64,000 nucleotides of DNA. It comes from DATFNI01 sp963787205 (lineage in GTDB: Bacteria > Bacteroidota > Rhodothermia > Balneolales > DATFMH01). A program made the position numbers and the translations under genes. Under the pieces are notes generated by a model. That model searched no databases and had not been told where the DNA came from. It saw nothing but the letters and a program-made list of their open reading frames with translations. Of this stretch, positions 1-9,921 are shown piece after piece. The stretch covers positions 1-64,000 of the forward strand of contig CAWBCD010000016.1 of the NCBI GenBank assembly GCA_963787205.1. Direction: 5' to 3'. Position 1 is the stretch's first letter; each line of letters opens with the position of its first letter.

Positions 1-42
1 TGACCCGGAATCTCCATGGGTAGATGTTTTGCCCCGATTGAG

Positions 43-62
43 ATCCCAGCGTTTGCCGGGAT
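43..62. repeat. Imperfect hairpin of an intergenic repeat family
   Basis: ATCCCaGC (43-50) faces GCcGGGAT (55-62) across a 4-base loop. It is flanked by GAGATCC and GGATGAC, the same edges as the right part of the element at 56827-56973, so the two probably belong to one repeat family. The first 146 bases hold no recognisable gene. Confidence 0.45.
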
Positions 63-113
63 GACGGGAAAAAAACAAGGCCCAAAATAAATGCGAAGTG
101 AACGTAAAAAGTG

Positions 114-121
114 TATCTTTG
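114..121 (+). promoter_or_regulatory. Possible Bacteroidota-type -7 element
   Basis: TATCTTTG matches the TAnnTTTG -7 consensus known for Bacteroidota primary sigma promoters and lies 25 bases before the tdh start. No convincing TTG -33 element is seen 19-21 bases upstream, so this is tentative. Confidence 0.35.
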
Positions 122-146
122 AGCCCATTACAAAACGTTTAATGGA

Positions 147-1112
147 ATGAGTAAAAAAGAAATTATTCTGGTCACCGGGGCGCTGGGCCAAATAGGTTCA
201 AGTCTTGTTAAAAAGCTGCGCGATATTTACGGTGATGGGCAGGTCATAGCAACCGACGTACGGCATCCCGATAAAAATGGAAAGTCGGAGGGGATATTTG
301 AAGTTCTGAATGTGCTGAATAAAAGGGACTTGCAGGAACTCGTATATAATCAGGGTGTTACACAAATTTATCATCTGGCCGCTTTGCTGTCGGCAACCGG
401 CGAACAACATCCTCACGAGGCGTGGCACCTCAATATAAACGGGTTACTTAATGTGCTGGAAGCAGCAAGGGAGCAAAGTCTTACAAGAATCTATTGGCCA
501 AGCTCCATCGCGGTATTTGGAGATCATTCCGCGAAAATCGACACTCCACAAATAACCGTTATGGACCCATCAACAATTTATGGGATTTCGAAGATCGCAG
601 GCGAGAGCTGGTGCAAGTACTATTATAAGAGGTATGGTCTGGATGTCAGGAGTATCCGTTATCCCGGCATTATTGGTTATGATGCCCTGCCCGGCGGAGG
701 TACAACCGACTATGCCGTCGATATTTTTCACAAAGCCATAAGCGGTGAATCTTATTCCTGTTTTCTGAAACCGGATACGCGGCTTCCCATGATGTACATG
801 CCGGATGCTATTCGGGCCACGCTGGAGCTGATGCATGCCGACGGGAACAAACTTACCATCCATTCTTCCTATAATATTTCAGGGTGTTCATTCACACCCC
901 GTGAAATTGCGGAAGAAATAAAGAAGCACATTCCAGGATTCGAAGCCAGCTATCATCCTGATCAGAGGCAGAATATCGCTGATTCGTGGCCAGAGAGTAT
1001 CAATGATCAACCTTCGCAGGATGACTGGAACTGGCACCCGGAATACGATCTGCCATTAATGACGAGCGATATGCTCAGTCATTTGAGAGAGAAACTCGAA
1101 GCCAAGGAATAA
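147..1112 (+). CDS. tdh: L-threonine 3-dehydrogenase, SDR (epimerase-like) type
   Basis: Predicted NAD-dependent oxidation of L-threonine to 2-amino-3-oxobutyrate, the first step of threonine breakdown to glycine and acetyl-CoA, in the cytoplasm. The 321-residue protein is an extended short-chain dehydrogenase: Rossmann motif GALGQIG near residues 11-17, the SSIAVFG strand near 118-124, and the catalytic YGISK (Tyr-x-x-x-Lys) near 144-148. The PGGGTTDYAV segment after it is characteristic of this threonine dehydrogenase group rather than UDP-sugar epimerases. Length is normal. The ATG at 147 overlaps a two-codon mini-ORF starting at 142. The partner ligase kbl is not in the window. gcvP at 9922 could consume the glycine. 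Confidence 0.85.
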   Translation: MSKKEIILVTGALGQIGSSLVKKLRDIYGDGQVIATDVRHPDKNGKSEGIFEVLNVLNKRDLQELVYNQGVTQIYHLAALLSATGEQHPHEAWHLNINGLLNVLEAAREQSLTRIYWPSSIAVFGDHSAKIDTPQITVMDPSTIYGISKIAGESWCKYYYKRYGLDVRSIRYPGIIGYDALPGGGTTDYAVDIFHKAISGESYSCFLKPDTRLPMMYMPDAIRATLELMHADGNKLTIHSSYNISGCSFTPREIAEEIKKHIPGFEASYHPDQRQNIADSWPESINDQPSQDDWNWHPEYDLPLMTSDMLSHLREKLEAKE

Positions 1113-1121
1113 ACAATCAGA

Positions 1122-1316
1122 TCAACTGGCGGTTTTTCTTTTCCGGGTTGATATGTTGCATGGGGCATATAGCGGGCACCAACTCATGAATGCTGTTGCG
1201 ATCGGTACAATTCCGACCAGTCCCCACCAACTATGATAAATAACCCCAATGATAATAATTGCGATTCCGGCAATGATCCGGATGATGCGATCTGCGCTGC
1301 CAACATTTTTTTCCAT
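1122..1316 (-). CDS. DUF2892 (YgaP-like) small membrane protein
   Basis: A 64-residue protein with two hydrophobic stretches and the MEKNVGSADR start and late WCPLYAP motif typical of DUF2892 (the membrane part of YgaP-like proteins). The start at 1316 has an AGAGG ribosome-binding site on the minus strand about 9 bases away. An upstream in-frame ATG at 1349 is less likely because it adds a basic non-family leader. It ends convergently 9 bases from tdh. The role is unknown. In other bacteria such domains often sit near rhodanese or sulfur genes, which are not present here. Confidence 0.8.
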   Translation of the reverse strand: MEKNVGSADRIIRIIAGIAIIIIGVIYHSWWGLVGIVPIATAFMSWCPLYAPCNISTRKRKTAS

Positions 1317-2090
1317 GATAATCCGCCTCTTATATGCTTTAAAAGCCATGATTGATAAATAACTAATTGATCATATAGTATAATATATTACTTCCCGATT
1401 TCTTTTACAAAAGTTTCTGTTTTTTGGGGGTAATGGAGGCGTCACTTATGCTTTGATAATTAGATGAATATATCATGGGTGTCACTATCAGGAGAGTTGA
1501 ACATTTTAAACAACACGGTCATCATCTGTAAAAGATGCTATAAGGCGGCACCGGAGAAACTGATAGATCCAAAGCCCATAACGCATTTAATAAGTGTGTA
1601 TCTCGGCAGGCTTCTGCGAAAAGGGAAGATTTTTTTTTAGCCTAAGCATATCTGTCTCGGCAAGCATAACCTAACAATGTTTCGCCTTATTTAAATTGAT
1701 AATTGTTTTATAAGCACTTATGGATATTTTGTCAAAATGGGTATCAGATATTTTTAGTAAAAATGAAGAAGGGGTGTTTTTTTTAAATCAGAGTGGCAGT
1801 TTTGGTTAAATATTATTATTGTATCCAAAGTGTGTTACGGTGATAAATGTGTGTGCCTGTTTAAGGTGTGTGTGCCACATTAATTACTGTAGTTACTATT
1901 GTGGGTCTGAAGCTAAAAAATGAAGTCTTAAATCTGGCATGTAGGCAGGTTCTCTACTGAATCTTTCTCGTACTTCATACTCTCCCTTCGTTGTCGGGAG
2001 CATTTATCAATATGCTCAGTGATGACTTAAGCGAGGGTGCTTATCACACGTAACCATTTGCTTAACTATAAACACAAAATGAGGACACGT
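1317..2090. other. Long intergenic leader before the SusCD block
   Basis: About 770 AT-rich bases without a credible gene. They must contain the promoter(s) for the downstream barrel-susC-susD run and the DUF2892 gene, but I see no clear -33/-7 pair, terminator or repeat. Confidence 0.4.
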
Positions 2091-2807
2091 ATGATGAGAA
2101 GGTTACTCTCCGTAAGCTTCCTTGTTATGCTATTAGTACCAGCCATGGTATTGGCGCAGACTAGCATGCAAGGTAAGGTTACAGATGCAAGCACCGGTGT
2201 AACCGCGCCGGGAGCAACTGGATACGCACGGCAACTTGACGGGACAAGTTCCGGTGCACGCCTGCAAGCAGGAGTTAAGGCAGGACTTAATCTTGCGACA
2301 TATACCGGAAAGCTTCTTCAGGGAGCAAAATTTCGTCCAACGTTAACGCTTGGTGGCTTTGTGACGTATTACTTTACTAAAAATTTTGCCATCCAGCCTG
2401 AGGCGAATTTCATGTTTGCAGGTTCAAATGGGACACTGTCCCTTTATCATTATGTCACCACCGGGTATTCGAAAACGCAATACACCTATAAATCGATTAA
2501 AACAGCTTATGTGCAAATCCCCCTGCTTTTTAAGTATGCCTTTTCAAATTCAGGTGGAATCAGACCTGCTGTTTTTGCAGGGCCTGCTATAGACATCAAC
2601 CTTGGGTCCCAATTCGATCCTGTCGGAACATCTCTTTATTCGACTCCACAGGTAATCGGGGAGGGAAGTTCCATTGTAGCTGGTCTGAGTGCTAAAGCCG
2701 GCAAGATCCTCTTGGATGCCAGATTTAATTACGGATTAAATCATGCATTTAATGTGATGGATGCAACCAATACGGAAGTTGCCATTACCATCGGTTACAT
2801 CTTTTGA
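2091..2807 (+). CDS. PorT-like outer-membrane beta-barrel protein with SusC-like N-terminus
   Basis: Starting at ATG 2091, which has GAGGA six bases upstream, this 238-residue protein has a signal peptide (MMRRLLSVSFLVM...VLAQ). A short segment SMQGKVTDASTGVTAPGAT follows that looks like the first strand of the carboxypeptidase-regulatory-like domain that begins SusC proteins. The rest is a PorT-type eight-strand barrel: GVKAGLN start, alternating aromatic strands such as GGFVTYYFTKNFAIQPEANF, and a terminal GYIF ending in Phe, as expected for outer-membrane assembly. An ATG at 2037 would put 18 extra residues before the signal peptide. It ends 20 bases before the susC start, so the genes are probably co-transcribed. 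The specific function is unknown. Confidence 0.75.
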   Translation: MMRRLLSVSFLVMLLVPAMVLAQTSMQGKVTDASTGVTAPGATGYARQLDGTSSGARLQAGVKAGLNLATYTGKLLQGAKFRPTLTLGGFVTYYFTKNFAIQPEANFMFAGSNGTLSLYHYVTTGYSKTQYTYKSIKTAYVQIPLLFKYAFSNSGGIRPAVFAGPAIDINLGSQFDPVGTSLYSTPQVIGEGSSIVAGLSAKAGKILLDARFNYGLNHAFNVMDATNTEVAITIGYIF

Positions 2808-2827
2808 ATCTATACAGGAGAAATCAT

Positions 2828-5800
2828 ATGAAGAAGGTTCTACTAAATTCACTGATTCTGGGTGTGATGCTGCTATTCGGAGGTCTCACCCAGGCATATG
2901 CACAGCGTACAATAAGCGGTACAGTGCGTGATGCTTCCAGCAACACGGCACTGCCGGGTGTGAACGTTCGTGTTCCTCATACTTCGATTGGTACGGCCAC
3001 TGACGAAAACGGAAAATATTCATTAACCGTACCTGCAAACGCCGATTCTCTTGAATACACATATATCGGTTATGATTCGAAAACGGTTGCAATTGGAAAC
3101 CGTACATCAATAGATGTTGCGCTGAAACCTCAGATAGAGCAATTCGAAAGCGTCGTTGTAACGGCCCTTGGGGTCAAAAGACAACAAAGATCACTTGGTT
3201 ATTCATCTCAGAGCATATCCACTCAGAATGTGGACAAGAATCCTGCAACCAACTTTGTAAATAACCTGCAGGGCAAGATAGCCGGTGTAAATATTACAAA
3301 TTCACAGGGTACGGTCGGTAGTTCTACACGTATCGTTCTTCGTGGAGTCAGTACATTGACAGGTAATAACCAACCGGTATTCGTGGTTGATGGCGTCATT
3401 ATGGACAATAGTACATTCTCTAATCCAGGCGCATATGGTGGTGGACAAGATTATGGGAATGCCATCATGGACCTTAACCCAGATAATATCGCTTCAATCA
3501 CTGTGCTGAAAGGTGCTAATGCTGCTGCTCTATATGGTTCACGTGCAGCCAATGGTGCTATTATCATAACAACCAAATCAGGTTCGGTGCAGGGTCAACG
3601 GGGACTTGGAATCAATATCAATTCCACCGTTACATTTCAAACTGTTTCGCCCCAGTCACTGCCCGTACTTCAGAATGTGTATGGTCAGGGAGGCTACGGA
3701 CAATTCGCGTATGTGGATGGTGCCGGTGGTGGTATAAACGACGGCCAGGATGAAAGCTGGGGCCCCAAGATGAGTGGGCAGAAGAAAGTCCAGTTTTTCA
3801 CTAATGGTAATATGGCTCCGTGGATTGCACATCCCGGCAACATAAAAAGCTATTTTAATACGGGAAGCACCATCAATAATAATTTTTCCGTAGCAGGGAG
3901 TAATGGTAATTCGAATTACCGGCTTTCATTTGAAAATGACAATCAAACCGGTACGATTCCAAACAGTTCACTTGGGCGGACTAACGTGTCTCTTGCAACG
4001 GGACTTCAGTTGAGTAAGAAACTGCATGCTACAGGGAACGTGACATATATTCATCGCCTGACGAAGAACGTTCCGTCTGTGGGTTATGATTCTTTCAACC
4101 CGATGGAACAGTTGACCGAATGGATTGGTCGTCAGGTTGACATGAATATCCTGCGTAATTATATAGGCAGTCAGAACGTGGACGGGTCCTATAATGAGTT
4201 TAACTGGAATTACAACTACCATAACAACCCGTTCTGGGAGACCTATATGGATCGGGATCGTCAGACGCGCGACCGGGTCTTTGGACGTGTTCAGTTATCC
4301 TATGATCTGACACCATCATTGAATATCCGGGGATATTCTGGAGTTGATACCTATTCTGAATTGCGGAAACGTCTTATCGCAACAGCTCCGAATGACGGGG
4401 CTTCCGCCTATAATTCACATGGATATTATGATGAGTATCATATCAATAATACCGACTGGACATCCGACCTGATCGCTACTTTCAACAAGGACGTCTCACC
4501 CTCACTCAATGTGAATGCCAAATTAGGTGCAGAAAGTGTGCTTGAAGAATACAATACTCTTGATGCCACAGCGACACAGTTGAGTATCCCGGGAGTGTTT
4601 AATTTGGGAAACTCTGCAGTTCCGGTTAATCCGAGTAATACATTATCACGGAAAAAGACGAATAGTGTTTATGGTGAAGCCACATTTGGCTTCCGGAACT
4701 GGTTGTTCCTTGACTTGACAGGACGGAACGACTGGTCATCCACATTACCGAAAAAAAATGATTCGTACTTTTATCCGTCGGCAAGCCTGAGTTGGGTCTT
4801 TACGGACGCATTGAATCTTAAATCGAGTTGGTTGAACTATGGTAAATTACGTGCTAGTTGGGCTTCGGTCGGTAATGATACAAATCCGTACCAGTTACAG
4901 GTTATTTACCAATCCCAAGGACAGTTTAATGGTGTCCCGGAATTTTCCATAGAACATACTCTTCCAAATTTAAATCTTAAGCCGGAAAAGATTTATTCAC
5001 TTGAGTTGGGCGGTGAATTACGGGGAATTCAGAACCGTGTAGGTCTCGATGTTACCTACTACCGTAAAGCTACCAAAGATCAAATTCTACCGGTTCGTAT
5101 TTCTGGAGCTAGTGGCTTTACAAACCAATACATCAATGCCGGTGAGATTGATAACAACGGGGTTGAAGTAACATTAAATCTTACTCCTGTTCAAACGAGC
5201 AATTTCAGTTGGGACTGGACATTTAACTGGGCAAAAAATAACAACAAAGTCATATCCCTGGCTCCCGGAGTTAATACCTATGTAATGAATAATGCCTGGG
5301 GTATTACGATGGAAGCACGCCCCGGTTATCCGGTCGGAACCTTCTTCGGCCCTGGCTATAAATATAACAGCAAGGGACAACTGGAGGTTGGAGTTTATCA
5401 GGCTGGTGACGAAGCCAATCCTAACGCAAGTGATCCATCAAAGGAAGTGGGTTATTATGGAGCCTATCCTTTGTCAACCGGTATAAAAAGCTGGGGTTCC
5501 TATCAACCCAAGTGGACAGGAAGTATTTCAACCACAGCAAGCTATAAGAATCTCAGTCTTTCGGTCCTTGTTGATGTAAAACATGGTGGGGAAGTTTATT
5601 CGGTAACCAATATGTTCGGTAATTACACCGGTATTCTTAAGTCGACACTGAATGGACGGCAAATTGACTGGAATAATCCAGGGTTTGTACCCAAGAATGC
5701 TGTTGTCGGTGATAACGGTGGTTTAAGTAACTTTACAGTGGGCCAACCGTTTACGACGCCTACATTAGCTGAAGACTGGGCTTATAATGCATACTATGGT

Positions 5801-6070
5801 TACGCTCAACCCAATATTTTTGATGCAAGCTATGTAAAACTGAGAAGAGTGGAGTTGACATATACAATGCCAAGAAAATGGATCGCCGGTAGCCCCTTCA
5901 GTAGTATCCAGCTTTCACTCGTAGGCAACAACTTATGGATCATTCATAAAAATGCTCCAAATATCGATCCGGAGACTGCCTTTGGAAACGGAAACAACGT
6001 GCAAGGTTTTGAATCAAATCAGATTCCTTCCGTTCGCAGTGTTGGATTTGATATCCGTCTTTCACTCTAA
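2828..6070 (+). CDS. SusC/RagA-family TonB-linked outer-membrane transporter
   Basis: Outer-membrane transporter that imports large ligands (glycans, peptides) using TonB energy, with the SusD-like lipoprotein as lid. About 1080 residues, normal size. Order: signal peptide (MKKVLLNSLILG...AYAQ), carboxypeptidase-D-like domain (ISGTVRDASSNTALPGVNV, about 25-105), the SusC-specific VVVTALGVKR segment, plug domain with IVLRGVSTLTGNNQPVFVVDG and AALYGSRAANGAIIITTK, then a 22-strand barrel ending in FDIRLSL. The ATG at 2828 has CAGGAG 7-8 bases upstream; an in-frame ATG at 2804 overlaps the preceding gene. No glycosidase, peptidase or regulator is adjacent, so the substrate cannot be inferred. Confidence 0.93.
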   Translation: MKKVLLNSLILGVMLLFGGLTQAYAQRTISGTVRDASSNTALPGVNVRVPHTSIGTATDENGKYSLTVPANADSLEYTYIGYDSKTVAIGNRTSIDVALKPQIEQFESVVVTALGVKRQQRSLGYSSQSISTQNVDKNPATNFVNNLQGKIAGVNITNSQGTVGSSTRIVLRGVSTLTGNNQPVFVVDGVIMDNSTFSNPGAYGGGQDYGNAIMDLNPDNIASITVLKGANAAALYGSRAANGAIIITTKSGSVQGQRGLGININSTVTFQTVSPQSLPVLQNVYGQGGYGQFAYVDGAGGGINDGQDESWGPKMSGQKKVQFFTNGNMAPWIAHPGNIKSYFNTGSTINNNFSVAGSNGNSNYRLSFENDNQTGTIPNSSLGRTNVSLATGLQLSKKLHATGNVTYIHRLTKNVPSVGYDSFNPMEQLTEWIGRQVDMNILRNYIGSQNVDGSYNEFNWNYNYHNNPFWETYMDRDRQTRDRVFGRVQLSYDLTPSLNIRGYSGVDTYSELRKRLIATAPNDGASAYNSHGYYDEYHINNTDWTSDLIATFNKDVSPSLNVNAKLGAESVLEEYNTLDATATQLSIPGVFNLGNSAVPVNPSNTLSRKKTNSVYGEATFGFRNWLFLDLTGRNDWSSTLPKKNDSYFYPSASLSWVFTDALNLKSSWLNYGKLRASWASVGNDTNPYQLQVIYQSQGQFNGVPEFSIEHTLPNLNLKPEKIYSLELGGELRGIQNRVGLDVTYYRKATKDQILPVRISGASGFTNQYINAGEIDNNGVEVTLNLTPVQTSNFSWDWTFNWAKNNNKVISLAPGVNTYVMNNAWGITMEARPGYPVGTFFGPGYKYNSKGQLEVGVYQAGDEANPNASDPSKEVGYYGAYPLSTGIKSWGSYQPKWTGSISTTASYKNLSLSVLVDVKHGGEVYSVTNMFGNYTGILKSTLNGRQIDWNNPGFVPKNAVVGDNGGLSNFTVGQPFTTPTLAEDWAYNAYYGYAQPNIFDASYVKLRRVELTYTMPRKWIAGSPFSSIQLSLVGNNLWIIHKNAPNIDPETAFGNGNNVQGFESNQIPSVRSVGFDIRLSL

Positions 6071-6105
6071 CAGTTAACGATTTTATAAAACAAAGAATGT
6101 TTGCT

Positions 6106-7701
6106 ATGAAACTAACGAAACTTCTTAAATACGGAACGCTGTCAGGGTTGATTCTGATCGGGGCCAATGCCTGCAATAGCGGATTCACTCAATTGAATCA
6201 AGATCCTAATAACCCGACGCATGCAACGCCGGCACTCTTGATGCCTTATGTCGAGCAACATACGTCCGACAGATTGCTAAACACTTACATGACTTATTAT
6301 GTAGGTGCATTATGGGCGCAGGAATCGGCAGAAATCCAGTATGCTGATGAAGACCGGTACAATCTTTCGGGACGTGCCGGTATTGCCAATGCCATTATGG
6401 ATGACGAGTACACCAATGTCCTGGAGAACCTCAAGAAGATTAAAGAAACCGCCGACAATGTTGGTGATAAAAACCTGTCGGCAGTAACTGAAATCTTTGC
6501 AGCGTTTAACTGGCAAAATCTGGTAGACTTGTGGGGTCCAACGCCCTATTTTCAGGCTTTAAATGGAGATAGTTCATCTACAAGCAGTAGTCAACCTGCA
6601 TATGACAGCGAACAATCCATTTATATGGACCTTATCAGCCGTGTAAAGAAAGCTACTGCTTCAATAAGTGGAAATAGCCTGCCCTTTACGAGTCAGGATC
6701 TGATTTACGGCGGTGATGCACAGGCATGGAAAAAGTTCGGTGGGTCATTATTGCTTCGTCTCTACATCAATATGTCACAGGTTGACGCGTCAGCAGCCGA
6801 AGCCGGGATTAAAGAGGTATTGAATGATCCAACCGATTACCCGGTATTTACGAGCAATGCTGATAATGCCGAATTTCAATACGCTAATGATCCCTATGAT
6901 AATCCATTGTACGATCAGGGCAAAACACGTACGGATTTCAAGATAAGTGCCACGATGGTGGATACGTTGGAAAAGCTGAATGATCCGCGACTAAGGATCT
7001 ATGCGCAGCAGATACCCGACTCAGCCACCCGGGCACAAGTCGTGAAATCAACCGGATTTCCATACCAGGGCGTCGTAAATGCGTCGTCGAATAATAGCCT
7101 TCCGTTGAACGACGCTTCTGATTGGGGCGCTTATTTCTATGCGTCAAATACGCCAGGATTCCTGATGACCTACCCGGAAGTGCTATTCATTGAAGCAGAA
7201 GCGGCCGCAAGGGGCTGGATTTCCCAGGATCCTGCAACATTATACAATGACGCTATCAAGGCTTCATTCAATATGTACACGGACGCCATCATTCAGCCTG
7301 TCTTGTCGGGTTTCACAGGAAGTACTACCTACGGTCATCAGGTATTTGATGCCAGTTTGTATCCTTCCGGCCTGACGAGTACGGAAGCTGATAATTACCT
7401 GGCCCAAAAAGGTGTAGCATTTGAGTCAAGCGCAACACTACAGAACCAATTGCATCAAATAGCGTTACAACGTTGGATTGCCCTTTACCCAGAACAATTT
7501 GAAGCATGGGTACAATGGCGCCGCCTGAAAATGCCGTTCCTGAAGCCCAATCCGGGTGGACACGGTATATACAACCAAATACCTGTCCGTTTGCATTTCC
7601 CGATACTGGAAAAATCGGTGAATACCAAAAATTATAATGCGGCAGTTAGTAAATGGCTCGGCGGTAAAGACGATATTCTGACTACACCCGCTTGGAAGTA
7701 A
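6106..7701 (+). CDS. SusD/RagB-like surface lipoprotein
   Basis: Lid lipoprotein paired with the SusC protein 35 bases upstream. From ATG 6106 the signal peptide LSGLILIGANAC gives a lipobox with Cys23 as lipidation site; an ATG at 6097 is also possible. The body fits the SusD-like_2 group: TQLNQDPNNPT opening, TPALLMPYV, NWQNLVDLWGPTPYFQAL, the late LTSTEADNYLAQKGV and QRWIALYPEQFEAWVQWRRL, which is typical of SusD C-termini. About 531 residues, normal. A strong hairpin follows at 7752-7776, which ends the susCD transcript. Confidence 0.92.
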   Translation: MKLTKLLKYGTLSGLILIGANACNSGFTQLNQDPNNPTHATPALLMPYVEQHTSDRLLNTYMTYYVGALWAQESAEIQYADEDRYNLSGRAGIANAIMDDEYTNVLENLKKIKETADNVGDKNLSAVTEIFAAFNWQNLVDLWGPTPYFQALNGDSSSTSSSQPAYDSEQSIYMDLISRVKKATASISGNSLPFTSQDLIYGGDAQAWKKFGGSLLLRLYINMSQVDASAAEAGIKEVLNDPTDYPVFTSNADNAEFQYANDPYDNPLYDQGKTRTDFKISATMVDTLEKLNDPRLRIYAQQIPDSATRAQVVKSTGFPYQGVVNASSNNSLPLNDASDWGAYFYASNTPGFLMTYPEVLFIEAEAAARGWISQDPATLYNDAIKASFNMYTDAIIQPVLSGFTGSTTYGHQVFDASLYPSGLTSTEADNYLAQKGVAFESSATLQNQLHQIALQRWIALYPEQFEAWVQWRRLKMPFLKPNPGGHGIYNQIPVRLHFPILEKSVNTKNYNAAVSKWLGGKDDILTTPAWK

Positions 7702-7751
7702 GAATTATAAAATGCGTTAAGAAGTTACTGCTTACTTGTCATGTAAATAAA

Positions 7752-7776
7752 AAGCCCGGAAGTTTATTCCGGGCTT
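7752..7776 (+). terminator. Bidirectional rho-independent terminator (susD / gltA)
   Basis: AAGCCCGGAA (7752-7761), loop GTTTA, TTCCGGGCTT (7767-7776), followed by a T run on the plus strand and preceded by an A run (T run on the minus strand). It lies between the convergent susD-like and citrate synthase genes and can serve both. Confidence 0.9.
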
Positions 7777-7820
7777 TTTTGTTCAGCAAATAAAAAAATA
7801 AGCGAGATCGTTTAGTGATC

Positions 7821-9101
7821 TCAAGAGCGTTTGTCCATAGGTATATAATCACGTGAATTCTCACCGACGTAAATCTGTCTCGGGCGGTAGATACGTCCAT
7901 GAGGATCTTCGCGCATCTCCTTCCACTGAGCAATCCATCCCGGCAGCCGGCCAATGGCAAAAAGTACGGTGAACATATTTACAGGAATGCCCATGGCTTG
8001 GTAAATAATACCGCTGTAGAAATCTACATTCGGATAGAGTTTGCGTTCGACAAAATAATCATCGGCCAGTGCGATCTCCTCAAGCTGTTTGGCAATATCA
8101 AGCAGGGGGTCTTTTACACCGAGTTCTTTAAGTACTTCGTCGGCAGATTTTTTAAGGATACGAGCACGCGGGTCGAAGTTCTTATAGACACGGTGACCAA
8201 AGCCCATCAGCTTAAAGCTGCTGTTGTGATCCTTTGCCATCTCCATATACTTCTTGGGCGAGCCGCCTTCCTCCTTAATATTTTTGAGCATTTGGATAAC
8301 ACGCTGGTTGGCACCGCCGTGCAGAGGTCCTGATAAGGCGTTAATACCCGCTGAAATCGACGCAAACAAGTTGGCCTGACTGCTTCCAACCATTCTTACT
8401 GTAGAGGCGCTGCAGTTTTGCTCGTGATCAGCATGGAGAATGAGAAGTAAGTCAAGAGCACGTTCAAGCACATCGGGTACTTCATATTTTTCCATGGGAG
8501 TAGCGAACATGGTATATAAAAAGTTACCGACGTAGCTGAGATCATTCTGAGGATAAACGAATGGCTGCCCCATGGACTTTTTGTAGGAAAAGGCAGCGAT
8601 TGTTTTGAGTTTTGCCAAAAGCCGGATGGCATTGATGTCCATCTCTCTTTCAAGTGAATTATCATCATGATAGTAGCCGGACAGGGCACCGACCATTGCC
8701 GAGAGTACCGTCATCGGATGCGCCGAGGGTGGAAATCCTTCGAAGAACTTTTTCATATCTTCATGGATCATGCTATGAGTCGTGAGCAAATGCTCAAACT
8801 CGGTAAGCTCTTCCTGCGTAGGTAACTTCCCTTTTATTAATAGGTACATCACCTCAACGAAGCTCGACTTTTCGGCAAGCTCCTCTATCGGAAATCCACG
8901 GTATCGAAGTATCCCCTCTTCCCCATTAATGAATGTGACTGCACTCTGACAAGATCCCGTATTGGCAAATCCGCTGTCCAGGGTAATAGCTCCGCTTTCG
9001 TTACGCAGATGGGATATGTCGACACCGACTTCCCCCTCCGAACCTACTACAACCGGAAGCTCATATTCCTTACCGTCCAATATTAATTTGGCATTCTTCA
9101 T
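7821..9101 (-). CDS. gltA: Citrate synthase
   Basis: Condenses oxaloacetate and acetyl-CoA to citrate at the entry of the TCA cycle. The 426 residues match the length of the type II (GltA) family, with the extra N-terminal beta domain (MKNAKLILDGKEYELPV). Active-site segments are intact: the HADHEQNCSASTVRM region, GPLHGGANQRV, GFGHRVYKNFDPRA, and the catalytic Asp in PNVDFYSGIIYQAMGIP. The C-terminus PHGRIYRPRQIYVGE is typical. The ATG at 9101 has an AGGAG site 8 bases upstream. Single-gene transcript, converging with susD. Confidence 0.96.
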   Translation of the reverse strand: MKNAKLILDGKEYELPVVVGSEGEVGVDISHLRNESGAITLDSGFANTGSCQSAVTFINGEEGILRYRGFPIEELAEKSSFVEVMYLLIKGKLPTQEELTEFEHLLTTHSMIHEDMKKFFEGFPPSAHPMTVLSAMVGALSGYYHDDNSLEREMDINAIRLLAKLKTIAAFSYKKSMGQPFVYPQNDLSYVGNFLYTMFATPMEKYEVPDVLERALDLLLILHADHEQNCSASTVRMVGSSQANLFASISAGINALSGPLHGGANQRVIQMLKNIKEEGGSPKKYMEMAKDHNSSFKLMGFGHRVYKNFDPRARILKKSADEVLKELGVKDPLLDIAKQLEEIALADDYFVERKLYPNVDFYSGIIYQAMGIPVNMFTVLFAIGRLPGWIAQWKEMREDPHGRIYRPRQIYVGENSRDYIPMDKRS

Positions 9102-9921
9102 GTAGATACTCCTGTTATATGATTAATAATCCTTGAAAGTAGTGTTGGCATAATACTACTATATAGTTATTTAAATAATTGCGAAAATCGCACAATAAAC
9201 ACAAAGATCGTTTCCGCCTCATCACCGGACTCCCCGGAAGTGGGCTATTTATGCCAACAACAAACTCATATTGTTTGTTTCAATCTGTTGGGAGCTAAAA
9301 TAGTAACTGCCCATCATCACAACGAAATGAATTTGAGGGGATTATATCTCATTTTTTTTTGAGATACGCAAATCCGTCAAAAAAACGCTTTCGCTTCATT
9401 CCATTCGTTTAAACAAATATCGGAAAGATAGGAATTTTGTTCCGGAGGTGGTACAAAACCAAATGTAAAAAAGGATAATAAACTCTTCTTTTCAACACTT
9501 TTCCTTGCGTCGACATCCGTGCAATGACGAAATATACCATGCCAGTCAGCCCGGCATGTTCAATCCTTACTTATCCAGGAGTTGACGACCGACTAAGGTT
9601 GCTTAGATCTGTAAACGAGTTTAGCGATATTTATAGGAATGATGGGGATTTAATAGGTCGGGAGTCTGAGACTGAGGGGTGGTGTACCAGATAAATCCGA
9701 ACGGGTTGAACTGAATATTTTTTATTGCCTAAGTAGAGTGTTGGACGATCGAAGAATTGATTTTTTAGTACTTCTACCGGATATATCGTGATGCAAGAAT
9801 CGTATCTTTTGTATGGCAGACTCCGTATCTTTCAGCCTTTAGATTTTGAGGTGATGAGTATTGGAAATCGCTGCAATTTGTTCAATATCTGCCTGTTTAT
9901 TTAAATATTTTTATCAGTAAA
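9102..9921. other. Long intergenic region between divergent gltA and gcvP
   Basis: About 820 bases with no ORF of interest. Both genes read outward, so promoters for gltA and gcvP must lie here. I looked for a glycine riboswitch before gcvP and saw no tandem aptamer-like fold. No strong hairpin or repeat recognised. Confidence 0.4.

Noticed and set aside
7899..8333. 144-codon frame antisense to citrate synthase
   Set aside because: Shadow of gltA with no independent support.
9102..9921. Possible glycine riboswitch before gcvP
   Set aside because: No aptamer-like conserved core or tandem arrangement could be recognised.
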